Source: Paeniglutamicibacter sulfureus (GTDB lineage Bacteria > Actinomycetota > Actinomycetes > Actinomycetales > Micrococcaceae). From it: a stretch of DNA of 64,000 bases. Below, in pieces: positions 58,801-64,000 of the stretch. Positions within the stretch are counted from its first letter, which is position 1. Each line of letters begins with the position of its first letter. The notes under the pieces were generated by a model. It saw only the letters and a program-made list of their open reading frames with translations. It had not been told where the DNA came from and did not search any database. Both the position numbers and the translations under genes were made by a program. The DNA is taken from assembly GCF_039535115.1 (NCBI RefSeq), contig NZ_BAAAWO010000001.1, positions 3,224,001 to 3,288,000 of the forward strand, in the 5' to 3' direction.

Positions 58801-61800
58801 TCAGGCGCCGGGCGTTGTCCCCGGCCCCATGGACTGGATGAATGCCGGCGTCCCGCCCACGCAGAGGTAGCCTCGGCCGGGGGTCACCGCCACCGGGGCG
58901 CGGCGCGGCAGGGTGACGCCGAGTAGCTCCCCGTCGTAGTCGACGTCGGGCTGCAGCAGCACCCCGCAACGGGACTTGCGCAGCGTCTTGGTCCAGTGCG
59001 CATACAGGGCCCGCAAGTCAGCTGAGCGGCCCGCGGCGATCACGCAGACCCGCTGCCCGGAGGCCAACAGGTTGGCCAGGGATGCATCGGAATCCTCGAA
59101 GCGTTCGGCGTCGTCCACCAGCAACACCACGGGTCCGCGCTCCAGACGGATCGAGGCCAGCAGGGCCGGGAGGTCCTCCGGTCCCACGGCCACCTTGTCC
59201 AGGCCGGCGTTGGCCAGCGGGGAACGCCGGCCGCAGGCGCCCCACACTGCCACCGGCTCCCCGTCGGCGGAGGAGGCGCGGATCGACTCGGCAAGGGCCA
59301 GCAACAGCGTCGACTTGCCCGAGCGTGCGGGCCCGGAAATGAGCACGTGTTCGCCCTCGTAGACCTCGAGCACTCCCGGGGCCAGGTCCTCCTCGCGCAA
59401 CCCGACCGGGAAGCGCCATGGCTCGCCCTGAAGTTGCGCAGGCATGCCGAGTTCGGCGACGGTCAGCTCCTCGGGCAGCCGGCCGATGGCGGCGGCCTTC
59501 GGCGCGGTGCCGGGCCAGCGCGCGGCGACGGATTCCACCGCTGCGGCCAGGTCGGTGCCGGGGGTGGCGATGTGCATCTGCCGCAGCGTCCCGGCATCCA
59601 CGCAGCGCCCGGGCACCGCGGCCGGGATGTTGCTCCCGCGCACGCCCAGGGCCGAGTAGTCGTAGGGATCGGCCAGCCGGTAGAGCCATTTCTGGATGGT
59701 GACCTCGTCGATCGCCGAGGGCACCGCCTTGGCGCGGGTGGTCGCCACGGCGAAGTACAGCCCCAGGGCCGGTCCGTCGGCGTAGGCGCGGTTCAGGGCA
59801 TCCAACAGCCCCTGGCCGTCGTAGTCCTGGAATTCGTCGCGCAGCGTGGCCAGCCCGTCGATGAGCACGAGCGTCTCGCGGCGTGAGCCGGGGTCGGCGC
59901 GCCTGCGCGCCAGCTCGGTGCGCAGGTGCCGCAGGAAGCGGGCCTGCTGCTCCTTGGCGCCGGGTCCGGTGCCCACGTAGGCGGAGGTGTGCGGCAGCGC
60001 CGCCAGCGGGGCCAGGGCGCGGGACCCCAGGTCCAGCACCAGCAGGTCAAGTTCCCGCGGGTCCTTGGCGGCCGCGGCGGCCAGGGCCAGGGATGCCAGC
60101 GCGGTGCTGGTGCCGGAACCTGCGATGCCCAGCAACAGCAGGTTGCCCTTGGCCAGGTCCCAGCCGGCGGGGGACTGACGCTGGGCCTCGGGCTCGTCCT
60201 TCAGCGCGACCTCGATGCAGCGCCCGCGCACCGAACCCACCACCGGGATCGTTGAGGCGCGGTGGGCGGGACCGGTGCCGGTGCCGTCGGCAGGGAAGCC
60301 GGCCAGCGGGACGCGCTCGCCCAGCGCCACGGGCCAGACCGGCCGAGGCTCCCCGAACCCGGCAGCCCGGTGGGCCTGGTTGATGGCCTCGATGAGCCCG
60401 TCCAGGTCGCTGTCCTCGGATTCGGCTCCCGGCGCCGGGGCCCGCGGCGGAACCGCGATGCCAAAGTGCCCGATCTCATCGAGCACCAGTTCGTCGGAGG
60501 CTGCCCGCGAGGCGCGCCCGGTGACCAGTGCCGTCTGCACCGGGGTGATCTCGTCCTGCCCCAGCTTGATGTAGGCCCGCCCGGTCTGCGCGCGGGAAAT
60601 GCCGGCGGCTGCCGGGACGCCGATGACGTTGGAAGAGTCGTCGCGGCTTTGGACGCGCAGGGCCACGCGCAGGTTGGTGTTGGCCAGGATGTCGTCGTTG
60701 ACCACGCCGGCGGGGCGCTGGGTGGCCAGGATCATGTGCACGCCCAGGGTTCGCCCGACCGCGGCGACGGAGACCAGCGAGGAGAGCACCTCGGGGAAGT
60801 CCTTGGCCAGCATCGCGAATTCGTCGACCACCAGCAGCAGCCGGGGCATCGGCTCTTCCGGGTTTGTGGCCAGGTAGGCATCGAGGTTGTCGATGTCCTC
60901 GCCGGCGGCGGCGAAGATGCGCTGGCGGCGGGCCATCTCCGCCTCGAGGGAGCGCAGGGCCCGGTCGGCCAGCTGCTCGTCGAGGTTGGAGATGGTGCCG
61001 ATGGTGTGCGGCAGGGCTTCGCAGGCGGCGAAGGCGGCGCCCCCCTTGAAGTCGATGAGGATGAAGTTCAGCCGGGTGGCGTCGTTGCGTGCGGCGAGTC
61101 CGGCGACCAGGGAGCGCAGGAACTCGCTCTTGCCCGAACCCGTGGTGCCGCCGACCAGCCCGTGTGGCCCGTCCTTGACCAGGTCAAGGGACATCGGCCC
61201 GGATTCGGAGGTGCCGATCGGGGCGGAGAAACCCTTGGCCTTGGCCCACTGCGTGCGGATCGACTCGGCGTCGCTGGCCGGCATGCCGGCCAGCTCGGGC
61301 AGGCGCACCAGGGAGGGCAGCGCGGCGCCGGGTACCACCAGCTCCGGGTCGTCGAAGCGCGCCAGGTCCATGGCGCAGCGTTCCGCGGCCTCGAGGCCGA
61401 TGCCGGCCAACACCGTGTCGCCCACGTTCGTGAGCTCGCCGAGGTCGTGCACGGATGCCGCGGCGTCGGTTCCCACCGTGATGACGGTGGTGCAGGAGGC
61501 GGGCAGCTGCTGCTCGGAGGCGGCGATCACGATGCCCGAGACCCGCGGTCCCTGCGCCGTGCCGCGGCCGCCGAGTCCCGGGACCGAGCGGCCGTGGCCC
61601 AGCAGCTCGCGTGCCGGGGCGTCGCGGCCCTCGGTGAGCACCTCGGAATCCAGCACCAGCAGCGTGGTGCCGCCGGTGGACTCCTCGAGCCCATCGCGCA
61701 GGGCGCGCAACAGGGCCGCGCTGCGCCGGCGTTCGTCGGAGAGCCAGCGTTCGGAGGTGCCGGTGCCCAGCCGCCGGGTGTGTGGCAGCCAGGAGGCCCA

Positions 61801-63105
61801 AGACCATTCCTCGTGGCGTCCGCGGTCGCAGAACACCGCGATGGACAAATCTGCGGGCCCCGCGTGCACGGCGGCCTGGGTGAGCAGGGACCTGGCCAGG
61901 GCCAAGGCTCCGGCGCGGTCCCCGACGATGCCCACGACGCCGGCGTCGGTGAGGTCCACCAGCACGGGGGCCGCGGGGATCCGGCTGGCCTCCAGTGCCT
62001 CGCGCACCAGGCGGTCGGGAACCGGGGCGGAGCGGTCATCGAGCCGGGGGGCCCAGGGCACGTCGCCGATCCCTGCGTTAAGGGCCAGGAAGCCCGCGGA
62101 GCCGGCTCTTCGCTGCCACAGCCTGGTCGTGGGCAGCGCGGCGATGCGCATGGTCGTGGCGGGGTCGGGGATTTCGCTGTGGCGGCGCGTGGCCTGGACC
62201 GCCGCCGCGTCGGCGATCTCGGTGGCGAAGTCGGCCAGGGCCGCGGTGAAGCGCTCGTCCTCTTCCTTGAGGTTCTTGGCGCGGCGGTGCTTCTGCTCGA
62301 ACCACATGCCCACGGCCATGACCGGACTCAGCGCGGCGAACATGGCGAAGCGGGCATCTCCCAGCATCATCACCATGGCCCCGGCCAGCAGCAGCGGGGC
62401 CAGCACGGTGATGTAGCTGAACTTGGAGGCCGGGGGGACGTCCTTGCGCACCGGCGGGGACAGCGGATCGGGTTCCGGCGGGTTTCCGGGGCGTGGGGGC
62501 CGGTTGAACGGCGCGGTGGCCGCGGGCGTGAGGTTGTGCAGCGACCCGGGTTCCGGGGCGCGGTTCTCCGTGATCTCCGGCCGCAGCAGCACCGTCGTTC
62601 CGCCCATGACCAGGGTGGTGCCGGCGGTGACAAGTACGCCGTCCCCATCCACCGCTTCCCCGGCCAGCAGCGTTCCGTTGGTCGAGCCCGAGTCACGGAC
62701 CCGCACGCCGTCTCCCTCGAGTTCCAGGCTGGCATGGTTCCACGAGGCGCTTTCGGTCTGCAGGACCAGATCCGCCTGCGGGGAACGGCCGATGAGCAGC
62801 GGCCGGTGCGCGGGAAGCGGAATAACCGCACCTGCATCCAGGCCGCCGGATAGGGTGGCGCTCCAGCCGCGCAAGGGCTCGGGGCGGGGGAGGGGTGCCA
62901 GCGAAATGGTGCTGCCCTCCAGCAGCAGCAACTCCTCCAACGGGGTATCGGCGGGCACCGCAGCGGCGTCCACGTACAGCGTGGAGCCGGGGGGAGGAGC
63001 GGTGCCGCCTGCGGCGGTGACCAGCTGCGCGAGTGTCGTGCCGGGAGCGAAGGTTCCCAGCTCCCGGTCAAGTCGCTGGCCATCCAGCCGGATCAGCACG
63101 CGCAC
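58801..63105 (-). CDS. FHA-domain FtsK/SpoIIIE ATPase, EssC-like (type VII secretion type)
   Basis: 1434 residues from GTG 63105 with AGGAG 6 bp upstream. Domain order: ubiquitin-like N-domain (residues 1-75); FHA domain (85-175, with LLIGRSPQADLVLQ and DSGSTNGTLLAGE); two membrane helices (230-268); then three FtsK domains. D1 (around 650): GGTTGSGKSEFLRSL and LLLVVDEFAML, complete. D2 (around 995): LLGIAGSGTSTAL, where the Walker A Lys is Thr. D3 (around 1265): ISGPARSGKSTLLL and VVLLVDDAE. This resembles Firmicute EssC rather than mycobacterial EccC. EssC powers export of WXG100 proteins; no such gene is in the window. A WXG100 cluster may lie upstream beyond 64 kb. Confidence 0.9.
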   Translation of the reverse strand: MRVLIRLDGQRLDRELGTFAPGTTLAQLVTAAGGTAPPPGSTLYVDAAAVPADTPLEELLLLEGSTISLAPLPRPEPLRGWSATLSGGLDAGAVIPLPAHRPLLIGRSPQADLVLQTESASWNHASLELEGDGVRVRDSGSTNGTLLAGEAVDGDGVLVTAGTTLVMGGTTVLLRPEITENRAPEPGSLHNLTPAATAPFNRPPRPGNPPEPDPLSPPVRKDVPPASKFSYITVLAPLLLAGAMVMMLGDARFAMFAALSPVMAVGMWFEQKHRRAKNLKEEDERFTAALADFATEIADAAAVQATRRHSEIPDPATTMRIAALPTTRLWQRRAGSAGFLALNAGIGDVPWAPRLDDRSAPVPDRLVREALEASRIPAAPVLVDLTDAGVVGIVGDRAGALALARSLLTQAAVHAGPADLSIAVFCDRGRHEEWSWASWLPHTRRLGTGTSERWLSDERRRSAALLRALRDGLEESTGGTTLLVLDSEVLTEGRDAPARELLGHGRSVPGLGGRGTAQGPRVSGIVIAASEQQLPASCTTVITVGTDAAASVHDLGELTNVGDTVLAGIGLEAAERCAMDLARFDDPELVVPGAALPSLVRLPELAGMPASDAESIRTQWAKAKGFSAPIGTSESGPMSLDLVKDGPHGLVGGTTGSGKSEFLRSLVAGLAARNDATRLNFILIDFKGGAAFAACEALPHTIGTISNLDEQLADRALRSLEAEMARRQRIFAAAGEDIDNLDAYLATNPEEPMPRLLLVVDEFAMLAKDFPEVLSSLVSVAAVGRTLGVHMILATQRPAGVVNDDILANTNLRVALRVQSRDDSSNVIGVPAAAGISRAQTGRAYIKLGQDEITPVQTALVTGRASRAASDELVLDEIGHFGIAVPPRAPAPGAESEDSDLDGLIEAINQAHRAAGFGEPRPVWPVALGERVPLAGFPADGTGTGPAHRASTIPVVGSVRGRCIEVALKDEPEAQRQSPAGWDLAKGNLLLLGIAGSGTSTALASLALAAAAAKDPRELDLLVLDLGSRALAPLAALPHTSAYVGTGPGAKEQQARFLRHLRTELARRRADPGSRRETLVLIDGLATLRDEFQDYDGQGLLDALNRAYADGPALGLYFAVATTRAKAVPSAIDEVTIQKWLYRLADPYDYSALGVRGSNIPAAVPGRCVDAGTLRQMHIATPGTDLAAAVESVAARWPGTAPKAAAIGRLPEELTVAELGMPAQLQGEPWRFPVGLREEDLAPGVLEVYEGEHVLISGPARSGKSTLLLALAESIRASSADGEPVAVWGACGRRSPLANAGLDKVAVGPEDLPALLASIRLERGPVVLLVDDAERFEDSDASLANLLASGQRVCVIAAGRSADLRALYAHWTKTLRKSRCGVLLQPDVDYDGELLGVTLPRRAPVAVTPGRGYLCVGGTPAFIQSMGPGTTPGA

Positions 63106-63136
63106 CGCGCGCTCCTTTCGTCGTTGGGACGTGGGG

Positions 63137-64000
63137 TCAGTCGGCGGCGGGGCTCGAGAACCAGGAAGCCGGTCCGCCGCTCCCGGATACCAGCGGGCGC
63201 AAGCCCAGGTCCTGGGCCGAGAAGTGCAGCACCGCCGGTTCCCCGTCCATGCTATCGGGCCGGGTGAAGTCCAGTCCGGGGCCGGCGATGCCGTCGGCCG
63301 GGCCAAGCTTCAGCGTACCGAGTGCCTTGGCCACCTTGGCCGGATCGCCGCTGCCGGCGGTTGATACCGCCCGCACCAGAGCCACCACGGCGTCGTGGCT
63401 GCGCGAATCGGCGGCGTTGGCGACCTCGCTGAAGGGCACGTCGCCGGTGAGGTTCTTGGCTTCCTTGTCCTGGGCGAGGACCCGCAGGCCGGCGAGGAAC
63501 CCGGACATGGCCCGTCCGGAGGCATCGGGCCGCAGGGCGGCCGCGTCGCCGGCGTCGGGGCCGACGGTGGAGAGCCGTCCGGAGGCGGTGCCGCCGGCCT
63601 GGGCCAACCGGGAGGCGAAGGCGGGGCTGGTGGCCCCGGGTGTCAGCACGACCGGGACCGTGACGTTGGCCGATTGCAGGGCATGGACGACCGTTGCCTG
63701 TTGCGTCGGGTTGCCCGAGAGCAGCACCGCGTCGGCGGGGTTGGCCACCGGGGCGCGTCCAGGGGTGCCGTCGGCCTTCGCCGGTTCAACCACGCCGGTG
63801 CGGCGGGCGACATCTGCAGCGAGCTGCTCGGCATCGGCGCCCGGTTCGAAGGAGATTTTCGCCGCGACGTCCACGGATGCCGGGGCACCGCCGCCGGCGT
63901 CGATCAGCAGCGTCCGCTTCGCGCCGGCCAGGGCGGAAGTCAGTGACTTGGACACTTGGGCCTCGGTGGGCGCGGTGCGCCAGGCGGCACCGTCGCCATC
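63137..64000 (-). CDS. Partial periplasmic-binding-like protein upstream of the EssC-like gene (5' end outside window)
   Basis: The frame is open at the window edge and ends at 63137, giving at least 288 residues; a GTG at 63955 is inside it. It has a bilobed binding-protein look: VNPADAVLLSGNPTQQATVVHALQSANVTVPVVLTPGATSPAFASRLAQAGG (nucleotide-like beta-alpha repeats) and SHDAVVALVRAVSTAGSGDPAKVAKALGTLKLGPADGI, as in LivJ-type substrate-binding proteins. The start and any signal peptide are not visible. It lies 31 bp upstream of the EssC-like gene on the same strand and is probably in the same operon. Function in secretion is unknown. Confidence 0.7.
   Translation of the reverse strand, partial: DGDGAAWRTAPTEAQVSKSLTSALAGAKRTLLIDAGGGAPASVDVAAKISFEPGADAEQLAADVARRTGVVEPAKADGTPGRAPVANPADAVLLSGNPTQQATVVHALQSANVTVPVVLTPGATSPAFASRLAQAGGTASGRLSTVGPDAGDAAALRPDASGRAMSGFLAGLRVLAQDKEAKNLTGDVPFSEVANAADSRSHDAVVALVRAVSTAGSGDPAKVAKALGTLKLGPADGIAGPGLDFTRPDSMDGEPAVLHFSAQDLGLRPLVSGSGGPASWFSSPAAD

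Noticed and set aside
60262..62853. 863-codon plus-strand frame inside the EssC-like gene
   Set aside because: Antisense shadow of a gene with intact ATPase motifs; no domain recognised.

Overview
The window is a contiguous chromosomal stretch from a high-GC Gram-positive bacterium. The codon use is strongly GC-biased, GTG and TTG starts are common, and operons are tightly packed. The gene neighbourhoods (fba followed by a DUF3151 gene, ureABCEFGD, an Asp23/AmaP cluster, an FHA-FtsK protein) fit Micrococcaceae, i.e. Arthrobacter sensu lato or Paeniglutamicibacter-like; this placement is inferred from gene content. I see no rRNA, tRNA, CRISPR array, prophage or insertion sequence.

Layout. 1-1.4 kb: end of an Asp23/AmaP-type envelope-stress cluster. 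1.4-4.1 kb: YdcF-like membrane protein, an unknown protein and exonuclease III. 4.35-7.9 kb: the distal valine pathway (mmsA, 3-hydroxyisobutyryl-CoA hydrolase, mmsB) ending in a strong terminator. 8.0-10.9 kb: a variant MBL-fold protein and an FtsX-type ABC exporter. 10.9-14.6 kb: divergent acyl-CoA synthetase/MarR and acyl-CoA dehydrogenase genes. They share a 19-bp promoter motif with the mms operon. 14.6-18.1 kb: housekeeping genes (Pth2-like, nadE, MarR, a probably leaderless pyrE, an unknown).

18.4-31.1 kb is a nickel/urea block. It holds the complete ureABCEFGD operon with a possible GlnR box. A 0.7-kb poorly coding gap and an HTH/ECF-S-like fusion protein follow. Then comes an oligopeptide/nickel-type ABC importer with a fused permease-ATPase, divergent from a His-rich ArsR-family regulator across a 10-2-10 palindrome. 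The parts together suggest a nickel-responsive supply line for urease. The urease itself carries Ala instead of the usual active-site-flap Cys.

31.2-49.5 kb is a carbohydrate block. It contains a secreted GH3 enzyme with an upstream CRP/GlxR-like site, and a hexuronate regulon: the DctPQM TRAP transporter divergent from lacI-uxaC-uxuB-manD-gntK, with two matching LacI-type operators. A polyol module follows (mannitol/arabitol dehydrogenase, MFS permease, DeoR regulator, xylulokinase), then a cytosine-deaminase-like amidohydrolase.

49.6-64 kb: HAD phosphatase, CorA, a TrmH-type methyltransferase, an M23 peptidase with a long Pro/Thr/Ser repeat tail, class II aldolase plus DUF3151, a membrane Ser/Thr kinase, a PAP2 variant, and a large FHA-FtsK/SpoIIIE (EssC-like, type VII secretion type) ATPase. 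The last gene is a partial periplasmic-binding-like protein cut by the window edge.
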